Shown one piece after another: positions 1 to 12,731 of a stretch of 64,000 nucleotides of DNA. Position 1 is the stretch's first letter. Each line of letters opens with the position of its first letter. The position numbers and the translations under genes were made by a program. The notes below the pieces were generated by a model. It was not told the DNA's origin. It ran no database searches and saw nothing but the letters and a program-made list of their open reading frames with translations. The stretch comes from Gnetum montanum (Eukaryota; Streptophyta; Gnetopsida; Gnetales; Gnetaceae). The stretch spans positions 90,159 through 154,158 of the forward strand of contig MNCI01004113.1 of assembly GCA_015680685.1 (NCBI GenBank). The letters are read 5' to 3'.

Positions 1-1260
1 ACGGAAGAGACAGAAAGTAGTTCAAAAGGTGAAGTCAATAGAGTTTGCAAGACTTGCATCGCAGGAGAAAGTTTGCAAATCAAAAAAACTCTTGCGACTA
101 AGGCAAGTTGCAATTCTATGCTACACTATGTAGCGTAGCATAGCGTAGCAAGCATGTAACAGGTAGCAGAATGCATGACAAGGTGCTACGCTACGTCAAG
201 CATGCTACGCACAACGAGGCATGCAGGTGGTTGTGCAACATCAATGCACTTCACCTAATCGAACTATTGGTACATGTCTCCAGACACTGACGGTGCAATT
301 ATAGCATGGTAGGATCGTAGTTATTGCATGGCAGGTTTGCACCACAATGGTCTTGTAGGTCCAACGGTCACAAACGGCACAAGTGGCACCAGCAAGACAA
401 CGAAGGCCCGAGGCACATGAAAATCAAAACCACCCTTTTGAATACCCTCAGTCCTATAAATACCCCAACAAACAGCATGCAAAAGGGCTGCAATTTTTAA
501 GAGGTCTGCAATTTTAAAAGTTGGAAATTTCAAAAGAGTTCGCATCTTTTTGGAAGCAAACAACTTCCAAGTGGTGGGAACTTTGGAATTCTGAAACAAA
601 GATTTCCCCTCTCTCTAGCATTATAATATCAAGGTCATCTGTCTAACATTGTAAACAGTGAGTCTCTCGTGGCTGGCGTGAGGTCCTCGTCTCCATTCTA
701 CCACCTTGGTAGAACCCTGTATTGTTTGTACACGAGTCCGCGTCCAAGAGCATAGCTCTTTTTTCTCGGCATGCCTTGGTTACCCTCGGGATTTCTGCAC
801 TCCGTCACGTTGTGCAACCGATTGTATCCACCCTGACTAAACGAGTTTGTAGCTTTGGAGCAATGCATGTTTCTAACCACACTTTACTTTATCTCTCATT
901 TGCTGCCTTGTTTTGCATTATTTCCTGTCTTATTCACTTTTAAACATTACTTTGTATTACTATCGCATTTTTTACAATTTGTCTCCTACTTCATCTACCC
1001 TTAAGCATTATCTTGCATTTCGCATTATTTACATTGCAAAAGGCTATATTGATGTTGTTGTAAGTCCTTGTCTAATCGACTAGACCGTTTAGGGCACCCC
1101 GTGTCCGCACACACCCAGCACGGCCCTCTCACAGGTACGGGGTTGGAACTATCATGCCCGCTGACCCCTGGTGTCCTTCCAGCCATCGACATTTTTGTTC
1201 GCTACAGTGGCCTACATGCATTGTAACATTATAACATGTTCTATTAGCTTGGTTATCTTA
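1..1260 (+). repeat. Probable LTR fragment, left edge outside the window
   Basis: No coding region is seen. A TATA box (TATAAATA, about 455-462, plus strand) is followed by a leader-like stretch and a GC-richer part near 1080-1210, the usual layout of a plant LTR. The first 240 bases are rich in GTAGC/GCTAC words, giving short inverted repeats. I cannot find both ends, a matching second copy, a target duplication or a primer site, so family and orientation are inferred from the TATA box alone. Confidence 0.35.
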
Positions 1261-2392
1261 TCCTCTTGGAGTTTTTTTTTGGAGGCTGAAGCCTAGGACC
1301 ATTGCAAGGGTGCCACACATTATAGTAGTAAGTCATCATGTGACTTCGATGTGCAAGATTTGGTGAGTCTGTCCTACTTTGTCAAGAGTTCTTGTACCAT
1401 TGCCCTCCATCTAGAACATCTTCTTAAACTTAACCCCATAACACTATTATAACCTTCCTTACCCTAGTAGCAATGTTGACCAATGTCTGATACCCATGCA
1501 TTATAGCCATGTGACATCTCCTTTGTCAAGCTCAACCATCAAGGCCACTGAAAGCAACACATCTCATTCAACAGGAGAACCAAATTGAACTGTCAAAGAA
1601 ACCCAATGAAGGTTTTACCCCACATAAAAAAATGGGGATGCAAAGTACCAAGAAGATAGAATGGCCTATGAAGATCAAAAGAACAAATTAATAACTCCAT
1701 ATATACAAAAGGGAGGAGCCTAGAGGCCAAAGAAAATTTGGAGCAAGATGTTGGATCCTTAAATGCATCCACCAAGTGACCAACATCTCAAAACATGAAA
1801 TGCCAAAACCTATTGATGGACCAACATGACAGTGTCATATCCATGATGTCAATACTTGGAACACATTTTTCACCCTCATAACCATTTCCTCATAACCCCA
1901 TTACCCTTAGCATTTTCTCATCATAAACTTATCCAATCATCACAAGAACTGTTTGGCATGGTTCAACACAACTAAATCCACTATAGAGAGGGAATGTTGG
2001 TGGTGGACCTACAATGGTGTTTGGTATTCTTTGTTAGTACCTCTTGGGTTAATCCTCCACACACCAACAAAGGGGACCCATTGAAGCACCACTAAATTTG
2101 CATGTTGTAACCTTTGTAATGCCATCCCATGAAACCTAAGGTAAATCTTCATTGCAAATGTGAGGATTGTAACCCATGAGGTGCAATCTCACATACTTTA
2201 CACTTTTGGGATTCAAAAATGCCTCATATGTGGTCAAAGCCTCATCCCAAAATCAAAACAGGTCATGTTATGTCTATATTTGGGCTTGGGAGGTGTTAAA
2301 AATGCATTTTAGGATGCCACAATTGGCATTTTGATGAGTTTTATTGGAGGGTATAGGATTTTCTACGTTGAAGACACCTACACCCAGCTAGG
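1261..2392. other. Unclassified intergenic DNA
   Basis: No open frame with recognisable protein similarity, RNA gene or clear repeat end is seen here. Base composition is like the surrounding relics. It is probably old transposon sequence decayed past recognition. Confidence 0.4.
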
Positions 2393-2608
2393 ATGCATGG
2401 AAAAAAAGCTTACATACCTTTAGCTAGGATGCATGGGGGCAAAGCTCATCTACTTCTAGATTGGATGCATGGGGTTAAAGCTCATCTACCTCTAGCTTTA
2501 ATGCATGGGGGAAAAGCTAACCTACCTCTAGCTTGGATGCATGGGGGAAAAGATCACCTACCTCTAGGTTGGATGCATGGGAAAAAATCTTTTTCCCCTC
2601 AATATGAA
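2393..2608 (+). repeat. Six-copy 36-bp tandem repeat
   Basis: Six consecutive units of exactly 36 bp each begin with ATGCATGG or a close variant (unit starts about 2393, 2429, 2465, 2501, 2537, 2573). Because 36 is a multiple of three, one plus-strand frame stays open and reads as six 12-residue units starting MHG. The frame continues to 2920 without resembling any known protein. Units differ by several substitutions. I read it as a minisatellite whose coding look follows from its period, but a real repeat peptide is not excluded. Confidence 0.8.
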
Positions 2609-3679
2609 AGTTCTTCTCTAGTATGGAAAGCTTCCTCCCCTCCCTCCCTCCCTCACCACCCACCTCCCACCTGCCAAGCATGGAAACCACATGTCCCCAG
2701 CATGGAAGCCACAAAGACAAGATTTCAATACTCCATGCACTCCAACATTGATCCAACATGCCATCATAGACAGTTGAAGGCCTCATGTAGAAGATCTATC
2801 TCAAGTGTGGATGTAATCCCCCTGTTACTATTTATACTAAATGAAATGACCATGTGGGTTTGGCACTTAATATATATGGTAACCTCCCAAATTTTGGGAC
2901 CTACCCCACCTAAATCATAGCCAAAATTTGTAGCCAAACCGTAACCAATTTGTAGAAAAAATTAATGCCAAAAACCTATAAAAGATAAACCCCAATACCA
3001 TTTCAAGGTTCTAGAGTTTTACAATTCCACAATTTGGAGACTCTTTAGTATTTCAAAACTATTTTCATTTCCACACATGGGCATTTTCAAACACTCTAGA
3101 GCTCTTGCAATCTCCCAGATTACATTCTCTTGAGTCCCATTGTGGAAGCATTGTAGCCTTTGCAATCTCCCTTGAGACTTGTAGAATTTTGGTGTTAATG
3201 CTGCATTTCTAGAGCTCCTAATGCCCACCATGGAGAAATCTAGCAGCCAAATTTCTCACTTTTCTCAACCCCTGGTAGTAATATCCCCCCTAAAGATCTA
3301 GTGCAAGGAGTAGAAAAGGTTTGAAAGCATTAGGTGTTGTGAAGCCTTCAGATCATGGAGTAATGGATTCAAAGCCCTCATCGAAGTGAACCCCCTTACT
3401 ACCCCAGATATATTTTTGTACACATTCCTCAAACTCACTGTTTATGTTTTTTTAATAAAGTTTAAGGTTTCTAGTTTTGTGTGAAATCTACACTTACTTT
3501 CAATTTTCCAAATCTGTAATTTTTTTGCATTTTTATTTTTACAATATTGTTTACCCTCCTCTAGGTCCCTAAGTGATCTACTAAACTATCCAAGGCATCA
3601 TGAATTCCATTTTTTAAAGGCCTTGGCGATTTGGAGTTAAAGTAGTTGTATTGAGATCTTCGATTTTCTAGTGATCGAA
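2609..3679. other. Unclassified DNA with LTR-like promoter and polyA signals
   Basis: No gene is recognised. A plus-strand TATA-like box (TATAAAAG, about 2977-2984) is followed some 480 bp later by an AATAAAG signal in a T-rich stretch (near 3460). That spacing would suit an LTR belonging to the plus-strand pol relic just downstream, but no repeat partner or termini are visible. Confidence 0.3.
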
Positions 3680-5505
3680 CTTTTTAATCACAACAAGTTT
3701 ATTCTTAGGTTTATTGCTAGGCTTATAAATAAGTTACAACCCATGCAACACTTGCTTAAGAAAGGGGTTCACCATGAGTGGCTAGCTCAATGTCAAGAGG
3801 CCTTTGAAAACCTTGAGCAAGAGTTGGCACAACTACTAATAGTCTATCCTCTGTAAGAGGGTAAACCGTTTACATTTACCTTGCTATCTCTAACACATCC
3901 ATTGCCTCTCTACTCTATCAAAAATATGATAATGAGGTAGAGATGCCAATGTAATACCTTAGTCATGCCTTAGTTGCCAACGTGACTTGATACACAGACA
4001 TGCAAAAGTATTGTCTAGCACTAGTCTTCTCATTGAAGAAATGGAGACACTACCTCTTCAGAATTAGGTCAACGTCATTTGATACGATAATGTTTGTAGA
4101 TCCATAATGATCAATATCTATGAAATTAGTTGTATAGCCTAATGGAAAGTTATAACCCTAGAGTTTGGCTTTCATTACATCTCTCAATCCTCATCAAAAG
4201 GTTAAGCTATAGCCATACAACTCACTGTTTTACCTATTCATGACCAAGCAGCCATAGATCCTAAGTTCCCTAATGAGCACGTTAACATCATTAACTAAGT
4301 GCTTGAGGCCCATGAGGCAATCATGTAGTTTGATGGAGCTTCAACTACACATGGGGATAGTTCCATTACCATCATAACATTTCCATTTAGTGAAATCCAA
4401 TCCTTTGTCTACCATTTTGAGTTTCCATGTACCAAAAACATAGTAGAGTATTAGGGTTTGATCAGAGGGATGATGGTAGCTTGTGACCTAGGAACTAGAA
4501 GCTTAACAATCAAAGATGATTTACAACTTGTGGCTAACCAAGTAACCAAGGTCTATGCATGTAAATCCAAATACTTACAACCTTTACTATGACCTAGGGA
4601 AGCAATTGTTACAACAATTATAGATGTTGATATCCAACACATACCACAAAACAAGAATGTCATAGCTGATGCAATTGCAACATTAGCCCTGAATGTGACA
4701 CTAGATGTGCTTAGTATGTTGTCCATACTAACTATGAACTATGCTATTTCCATCATGCAGAACACCAAGGATACCTTTGTGATTGTAGTTCATACTACTC
4801 CTACCAAGGAGTGGTATGATGATATCAAATGTTACCTTATGCATGGTGAATCTTCACAAGGACTGGCTACTACTCAAAAGGGCGTTATATGTAAACAATC
4901 AAAGTAGCATGTCATCATAGGTGATAACACATTATGTCAATGATCCTATGATGGCATATTGTGAAAGCGCTTGGGTAAAACTAAATCTAGAATAGTTATA
5001 GAGTAGGCTCATGAGGGTGTTTGTGGGGGACATATAAGATCTAAGCCTATGATCACTAAGATTAGATGATTAGGCTATTATTAGCCCTATATGGAAAGCA
5101 ATTACCTACAAAAGATTAAGCATTTTTAGATGTACCAACAACATAGAAACCTTATACACATACCACCAACTAAGTTACATACCACTTAGATAACTTGGTC
5201 ATTTCCCTGATGAGGGCTGGATATCATGAGGCTCATAATTCCTAAGTCTTTGGTGAGACATAGCTTCATCATAACTAAAACTGAATACTTTACTAAGTGG
5301 TTTGAAGCCATTCCCCTAAGGGAGGCTACCTATGAGCAAGTCTATAAATTTATACTAGATAACATTATAACCCATTCTGGTATACCTATGGCCATAGTTA
5401 TAGATAATGGACCATAATTTAGTAGCCAAGAAACAAAGGATTTCTATCATGACCTAGGCATTAAGCATTCTTTCTCGTTGCCTTATTATCCTCAAGCCAA
5501 TGGTC
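3680..5505 (+). pseudogene. Relic T: Tat-type Ty3/gypsy pol (RT end, two RNases H, integrase)
   Basis: Degenerate plus-strand pol in several frames with many stops. In order it shows: the end of the reverse transcriptase and connection (RLINKLQPMQHLLKKG, about 3710-3790); a first RNase H (LSHAL and LALVFSLKKWRHYLF, about 3955-4060); a second, archaeal-type RNase H starting FDGAST at 4329 with a recognisable NN/VEY region and VYACKS near 4550; and integrase with TKWFEAIPLREAT and VIDNGP (5290-5417), ending at YYPQANG near 5500. Two RNases H are the hallmark of the Tat clade. The order and wording match the minus-strand pol of element F, so the two are related. It stops abruptly inside integrase where element B begins. 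No LTR can be assigned. Confidence 0.8.
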
Positions 5506-6324
5506 TTCTGGCATGATCTAGATTTGGTTATAGCCACTATAACCATCTAGAAAATTGTAGTAGTAATGCCCAAATATTATGTCCAACACCTGATCAACAA
5601 ATGGCAATGGAAAGTGGTCTTTGAATGTTGTCATATTTAGCAACCAAAACTCGATGCAAATCTATCATTTTCCTCCTTTCTTTGGCACAATCATGAGTGG
5701 ATTAGCCCACTTACTATCCACAATGGGATAAATGAACCCCACCTTGAGGAGTTGTTCAATTTCCTCCTTGATGATCTACTTTAGTTTGAAGTTCAATTAC
5801 CTCTGTGGCTAGCTCTTTGGCTTTACGACTAGGTTGGTGTAGATGTAATGCTAGCATATCCTAGGATCAATCCATGTGAGTTTAGGATATGACCAAGTAA
5901 AGGCTACAAACCATTTTTAACCACTTTTAACAACACTTATTTTTGTTCTTGAGCAACATTTTTGTTGATTATGATTAATTTCCCATTTTTAAAAAACATA
6001 TATTCCATGCTGGCTACTAGCATTTTTAGCTCAAGAGGCTCTTGCTTGAAATTTTTAAGAATTTCCAAGTCTCCCCAATAGGTATCATCATTTGTAGTAT
6101 CAGAGAGTTGGTGATGAACTTACTTTAGTTCATCCAAGCCTGCAACATATGTGCATATTAGACTCTTAATAGGTTCCATGCAAAGTGTGCTACTTTCAAG
6201 ATTAGCAAGCAACCACTGGGTGCCCTTATTTTGTGGCTACTACATATAAACACATTTGAATATCTACTTCTAGTGCATACTACTTGCATGTAGAGATGGA
6301 TGCTCATTTCACTAACTAGAGTTT
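5506..6324 (-). pseudogene. Element B: truncated reverse transcriptase and linker
   Basis: On the minus strand this matches the part of elements A and C between protease and the RT palm. Sense-strand reading from the right gives the linker before RT, then the DGYNG-like stretch around 5530. The match ends at about 5506, where plus-strand integrase of relic T takes over without any LTR. RT beyond the palm start, RNase H, integrase and the 3' LTR of B are therefore missing. No long frame remains. Confidence 0.65.
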
Positions 6325-6740
6325 CTATGCACAATTGCACCCTATATTGTTGTACGTGATGCATGGAACTTGCTTCTTCTTGATCTTCTTGAATGCATTT
6401 TCTTTAGATATTTCCAAGGAAATATCTCTGATGCCCATTTTTGCATCAATGGTTCTTAGCCATGTCCTTCCCATGATAATTGGGAAGTCCCCTTTGTAGT
6501 TCTCTATCTTAATCACTAGGAAATGAGTAGGATAAGACCATCCATAGACAATGGTCACAATGTCTTCTACCAATCCTAATGGAACAATGATGGACTAGTC
6601 TACTAATTCTAATATGATATTTCTCTTCTTTAGAGGACGTAGGTTCCATGCAGTATACATCCCATGAGAAATCAAGTTGACACTGGAACCTGAATTAAGG
6701 AGAGCCTTACACAGTTCATTCCCTGCAATCTACAAATAAA
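6325..6740 (-). pseudogene. Element B: retroviral-type aspartic protease relic
   Basis: An 82-codon minus-strand frame (6325-6573) carries the second half of the protease, with GWSYPTHFLVI and GDFPIIMGRTWL; the latter is the conserved ILGR-like motif of the family. The first half, upstream to about 6740, has stops but still reads like the active-site region seen in D (LLDSGAGVNLIS). It would mature Gag and Pol of the Athila-like element. The homologous frames in A, C and D confirm the call. Confidence 0.75.
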
Positions 6741-8658
6741 TAAAAGGACTTCCAAGATCAGCTAACTTCTTGAGAATATTTCTAGCAATTCAATCAGATA
6801 TGACATGAGTAACCATAATATTATGAATCCTAGATAGTATCTGGTTTGAAGGGAAATCGAAGGAATTTGATACAAAGGAAGATGGTGAAGCACGGTTGCT
6901 AACCACATGTGTCTTTGAGGGCTTAGGTGGATTATGGAATTTAAAAAAGGTCTTTTCCTTAATTGAGTATCCAAACCACTCAATTGATGAATTGGTTGTA
7001 GGTTAATGACCCTAGTGGAATTGCATTGTTATGGTTGAGTTGGTAGTTCATCTTGCATAGACGAAGTAGATGATAGTTGTCTTACAGATTGAGGAAGATG
7101 TGCAAGAATAGGAGGAGGCTAAAGATAAAAGGTGGTATCCCTTCTTGCATGTGGAGAATGAGTTCAATAATTATCAAAAGGGTAGTAGTAAGATTGAAAA
7201 GTGAAAATGTAACAGGAAGAGTCACGTGGAGAAAAAGGTTGTTGAACATAGTACCCATATGAATTAGGTTATTTGTAAGGGTATTACTACCTCGGTGGTG
7301 CTAGTGCCCATGACTATGGTTACTACCACCATTGATACTACACATATGATTGTAGTGGAGTTCCACTTGGATAATACTATTGTTGCTAGTGGAACTACCT
7401 AGAATTGCCTTAAGAATAAGTTAATCTTTTGGGTATTTCCCTTTGTTCTAGACATGGGTTCAAAGCATACACCGTAGACTCCTGTAAGTGTGACACAATA
7501 GGAAAACATCCATTAGGATGTTCATAATGATAGATTTCACATCCACCATCATCATCTGAGTTGCTTCCTGCAACTTCCTCTATTGTAGTGATCTTTGGTA
7601 CATTCAGCATCCTTGCACCTCCTATGCTCATGATCACTACCTTGTTCTTTGGACTCCTTAGCAAGTTTGAGGACAACTTGAAATTTTCTATTTATGGACT
7701 TCCATAATTGATCAACCTTGGCTGTAATTTCATATTAAAATTTTTTAAGTGACAAGGTTTTCCAATTCACCACCTCATCCAGTGATGATTCTTCCTCACT
7801 ATCATAAAATCAAACCTTACTCTTACGAATGGAAGGATCGTAGCTGTATTCTTCTATAGTTTTCATTTTCTTAATTATCCTTCTTCTTTAGCTACCTTCT
7901 CAATCAATCTTTGGATCTAATTAGTGCTTAATTTTGATAGTCACCCTTGGGCATAGACATCAAGGGTTCTCCTCATTTCTAATCAAAGCATATCTACAAT
8001 GTGGCAAAGTTGATCCAATTGAGAATAACCATGGCTAGGACATCTATACAATAAGGAATACTATCAACCATCAGTAGCATCCAAAGGTTCATGTGTCCCT
8101 TGTTTCCATCCTTGAATCTACTTCCTCAAGTTAGACACTCGGGAGTACGTCTAATATTTATCATTAAATAGTTCAAGCATTGTACTTCATTGTTTGATAG
8201 ATTTCGGTTCTAAGCACCAGTACCAATTTTTTGCTTCTTTAATGAGTGTCCTAAGCAATAACTTAAGTTTTTGCCACTCATTTTTTATATTTTGCAAGGC
8301 ACATGCATCTTGAAAAGCTTAGAGATGGTTCTATGGATCTGAGTTATATACTCCTTCGAATCAAGGAATATTGTTCATGTCTAGCCTCTTAATTCGACTA
8401 TCCTTTACATGCATTGTGGGAATTCTACCTCTACAATGTTGAGCATACTTTGAGTAGCAAGAAAAGGCTCATCAAGACCTTGATTCTAGAGTGTACAATG
8501 ACCTCTACTACCTCTTCATTCATGGTAGTAGATCTCTCTTAACTATCCATGCCCCTGATCTTGACTTGCATGATGGTCCCTTTGATCATTTTAGTCTAGT
8601 CAGTTACCTCCATCATAATTGTGCCCCTTGTAATTATGATCAAAGCTAGAAGAAGATG
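6741..8658 (-). pseudogene. Element B: gag, C-terminal two thirds
   Basis: Minus-strand homologue of the gag of A, C, D and E. The frame at 7410-7676 contains the zinc-knuckle region (CEIYHYEHPNGCFPIVSHL, with the second Cys changed to Tyr). The capsid-like part follows upstream, with stops and frameshifts. The gene is cut at 8658 in a Ser-rich linker by element A and continues at 18154. Gag would form the virus-like particle in the cytoplasm; this copy is broken. Confidence 0.7.
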
Positions 8659-8663
8659 ATGAT
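8659..8663. repeat. Target site duplication, left copy (element A)
   Basis: ATGAT directly precedes the TG of the left LTR and recurs at 18149-18153 after the CA of the right LTR. This fixes both ends of element A. Confidence 0.85.
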
Positions 8664-9427
8664 TGATGATTCACCATATAAGCAACCCAATATCGAATCA
8701 GCCAAGTGACATCAAACACATGATGTCTAAGCTTGTCTCATTATCTATAAATAAGAGATAAAGACGCTTGGTTTTGATATTATTTTTTTAGTCCTTTAGC
8801 TGAACTCTTGTATTTTTTCTCTTCCAAAGATAGAATTATTTCTAAGTGCCCAAAGTAGGAGTCATAGAGTAAACAAATATTTATTTGAGCATTATGTACC
8901 TAAGCACACCTTGTGTCCGGAAATAAAGATAAACTTTGTGATAAATCTTGCAACATTTAGAATAGCTTAACTATTACATTTAATGTTATTTACTATTATT
9001 TGATGCTCTCATTAGTTAATCAATGTTATTTCTATAGAATTATTAATTATTAATGAATTAGCACACTTAGCACAACCAATTCAAGCATACGTGGAACACT
9101 TGGTAACTCAGTAACAACTAGCATTTGGTAATGCCAGTAGTGTGACACTAGTTCAGGATGTGTCCAGAGAGTGGGAACAGATGTTGGTGTTAAGATTCAA
9201 TCAACATTAGAGTTACAAAATCCAATTATTTAACTAAATATTTTCATTTCACACACTTAGGAGACCAAGATAGAAAATATAAAAAACATAAAAAGTCATA
9301 TACCTTGAGCTTACTTAACCATACAATTGTGCCTTACAATTAAGCTTGGGAAGATAATGACTACATAACTCATCCTTGTTCTGTGTAGGTGCATAAGCAC
9401 TTAATCCTTAGATCATGCATGAATGCT
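8664..9427 (+). repeat. Left (5') LTR of element A, 3' end deleted
   Basis: Starts TGATGATTCACC and aligns with the right LTR over nearly its whole length, with a TATA box (CTATAAATAAGAG, about 8735) and an AATAAAG signal near 8920. At about 9420-9430 the alignment jumps into gag. The last 80 or so bases of the LTR, the primer binding site and the first part of gag are absent. Confidence 0.85.
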
Positions 9428-11719
9428 CTCACACAAATTGGTATGTAGCACTTATAGTCAGAGTATGTTGTGCATGAAAAATATTCAAGAGATTATCGAC
9501 CCACAGAGGAACAATGCCAGAGGGATCTACAACAAGAGAGACATTATGAATCCATGAAGGGAAAGTGGTCTAAGGATGTCTCGTATGTCCTAAGTAAAAA
9601 TGATAGTGGTGAACTTGCCTTGGGAGGTTTTCCACAAAAAATGTTCCTCACTTTGACTTCAGTCAAGGATTTGGGTATCAAAATCTTCACTCAACTATTC
9701 ATAACCTAGGTTCTCGTACCAATGGACACAAAGGATCCAAAAAAGGAACACGAATGCATGACAATGATAGACATTATGATCGTAACCGTGACCGAGGCCC
9801 CAACCACCAAAGAGAAGGTGGTAGGCATCGATGTGGTGCCAGTCCTCCTTTCTCTTTACCTTCATCACCTTCTTCCTCCTCTCCTTCAAGATCTCAATGT
9901 AGTCGTAGAGGGAGAGATCATAAGGACAATGGTAGGAAAAATAGAAATCACCAGCAAAACAATAGAGAAAGGGGATGAGGACATTCCAGAGAGACAAATC
10001 ATGAAAGAAATAAGAGTAGGGAATAGCATAGGCATCATAGATGCCATGTGCAGCATGATCATGATGAACCCCTACTCATCACCCAAAGTATGTTAAATAT
10101 ATCAAAAGTTGTTAGGATTCCAACAAGGCACCAGAAAGATAGTAGGATCAAAATACTAGACATGAATAACATCCCATGATTTGAAGGGGGATACAATGTT
10201 AATCCTCAAAACCATTTACAAGCATTCCACAACGCATGTGCCTTGAAAAATATAGAAAACAAGTGGTAAAATCTAAAGTTTTTTCCATGGACACTGATCA
10301 AGGAAGCAGAAAGCTGGTACCAGTCCTTAGAACTAGAATCCATTCGTCGATGGAGTACCATGTTGGAGCTATTTAAAAATAAGTATCAAACATACTCCTA
10401 AGTGTCCAACTTGTGTAAGAAAATCTAAGGATGGAAACAAGGAGGACATGAACCCTTGGATGCTTCCATTGGTCGATATTATTCATTATTACATCATTTC
10501 CCTAGCCATGGTTACTCACAAAAGGAACAACTATTTAATCTCATAGATGGGCTTAGGTATGAAACATGAAGAACCCTTGGGATTTATACCCAAGGTAGGC
10601 TATCTGAGCTCATAGCCCATCAAATATAAAGATTGTTAAAGTGAGTTTCTAAGGAGGAAGATGAGTTGAGGAAAAGAGAAAATGCAAAGGAGTATAATAG
10701 AGATCCTTCCCTCAAAAAGCAGAAAGTTAGATTTTGAAAAGATGAAGAAGAGTCACCACTTGAAGAGATAGTGAATAGAAAGACTTTTCCCACTCAAAAA
10801 TTTGCATCAGAAGTATTGACAAAGGTGGATCAAATGTGGAACTTCTTAGATGAAAAATTTCAAACTATCCTAAAAATAGTAGAGGAGTCTAGAGAGCAAA
10901 GTAGTGACCAAGAGAGAAGGAAAAAGAAAGAAGTTGAGTATGGATGTAACAAGGGTAAGGGAAAGGTTTTTGTCATTGAAGAGGTTGTGGATTCAGACAT
11001 AGACAATGATGGTAGATGTGAGATTTTCCAATATGACCATCCTAAGGGATGTTGCCTAGTATTTTCACATCTATAAGAGTCTGGGGTGTATGCACTAACC
11101 CCATGATTAAATAGATGACAAACACCTAGAAGGCTACCTTATCTTCAAGGTAACCTAAGGTAATTCCACCAACCCTTGACATATTATCTGAGTGGAGCTC
11201 CACCACAACTGAATGAATAGTATCAATAGTGGTAACACCCATAGTTATAAGAAATGCACTACCACATCAATAGTACCCTTAACATCAACCTAACCCATAT
11301 AGGTATTATGTTTAGCAGCTGATCTTTTCACATGACTCTACTAGTCACGACAATCTTCAACCTCACTACTAGACCCTCGACTACTATAGAACTTCTTCTT
11401 CTTCTAGGGGTGATGCTCCACATATGTATTATCCTTCTCATCTATCTACATCTCTTCCACCCTAAGCTCCATTACCATTTGCTCCAACTATGTAGGGTGA
11501 GCTTCCTACCCAGCTACAACAACGTAATGCTACAAGGGCTATCAATCTTCAACCTATTATTGCTTCAGACAACTGATCAAAGAAGTGATCTTTCTTTAGA
11601 ACCAAAAATCCAACCAAGTCCTTACAACCACAAGCAGCTAATTGTCCAAACATCTCATCATCATTTGAATCTTCGAAGCTTCTTTCAAACCAAAAACCAC
11701 ACTCAACACACACTATCAG
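9428..11719 (+). pseudogene. Element A: gag
   Basis: Athila-like gag, missing its N-terminus. Surviving frames in order: 9470-9709 (N-terminal domain); an Arg/Ser-rich linker at 9754-9978; a capsid-like domain at 10150-10640 with stops (recognisable against E: FEGGYN, HHLQAFHDAC, WSTMLELF); and 10771-11076 with VDQMWNFLDEKF and a knuckle CEIFQYDHPKGCC in which the second Cys has become Phe. A Pro/Gln-rich tail follows. The product would package RNA and form the particle. Comparison with the less damaged gag of E supports the domain order. Confidence 0.8.
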
Positions 11720-12287
11720 GTTAACTCACACCATTACCGATTGGATTAAAGTTGGTCATCTTCTTACGAAATTCTTTGCTCTTGGAAGTCCTCTTATTTA
11801 TTTACAAATCACTCGAAATGAGCCTTGTAAAGATTTCTTGGATTTAGGTTGTAGTGTTAATTTGATCTCCCAAGAAATGTATAAAGCCTGGAACTTGCCT
11901 CCACTAAAGAAGAGTAACATTCATTTAGAGTTGGCTGACCAGTCCATCACTATTCCATTGGGACTAGTGGAGGACATTGTCATCACTATTTGTGGGTGGT
12001 CATATCTAGTTGATTTTCTAGTCATGCAGGTCAACAACTGCAACGGGGACTTTCCAATCATAATGGGAAGAACATGGCTAAGTATGATTAATGCGTTCAT
12101 AGGAATATGTGATCTTTTCCTAGAGATATCAAAAGAAAATGCATTTGGAAAGATCAAAAACAAGAAAGTTCCATGCATTACATATAGTAACACAGGGTGA
12201 AACTGCATGCAGAAGTCCTAGTTTGTACAATGCTCAACATTGCCTGTATGCAACTAGTGTGCACAAGTATCTAACATACAAAGATGC
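11720..12287 (+). pseudogene. Element A: aspartic protease
   Basis: The frame at 11838-12200 continues upstream to about 11720 (ITDWIKVGHL). The active site reads LDLGCSVNLIS; D keeps LLDSGAGVNLIS, so Ser and Ala of the DSGA motif are replaced here and the enzyme is probably dead. The flap and hydrophobic core follow, then GDFPIIMGRTWLS, the counterpart of the ILGR motif. In the living element it would cleave Gag-Pol. The family shows the same frame in B, C and D. Confidence 0.8.
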
Positions 12288-12731
12288 ATGTATGTAGCAA
12301 TGACAAGACAGGAAGGCACCCAATGGCTGATAGTTAACCTAGAGTTCAATTCAACTTTATGCATGGAACCAACTGAGAACTTGACTTGTGCCTATATTGA
12401 TAGCATAGATGCATTAGAGCAAGTCCATTTCCAACTTCCAAGTACTGACACCAAAGATATCAATTGGAGGAAGTTGAAAATCCCTAATGAGTTTAAGAAA
12501 GAGCCTTTTGAATTAAAATCGTTGCCCACCGGTATGGAGTATTCATTTCTCAAGAATGGAAAATTGGTAATCATTAATGCTAAGCTCACTCCTCAACAAA
12601 AAGAAGGAGTGCTAAAGATGGTAAAAAAATGGTCAAAATCCTTTACTTGGTCATATCCTAAATTAACTGGAATAGATCCTAGGATATGCCAACATAGAAT
12701 TTACACTGACCCCTTTATGAAGCATCGATGA
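12288..12731 (+). pseudogene. Element A: linker and N-terminal part of pol
   Basis: A 147-codon open stretch between protease and the RT palm. It contains LPTGMEYSFLKNGKLVIINA and KSFTWSYPKLTGIDPRICQH, which correspond to the block before RT in Athila elements (conserved Leu-Pro, Tyr-x-Phe-Leu and Gly-Ile-x-Pro motifs). It has no catalytic residues of its own and is the best preserved part of pol in this copy. Homologues lie on the minus strand in B, C and D. Confidence 0.7.
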
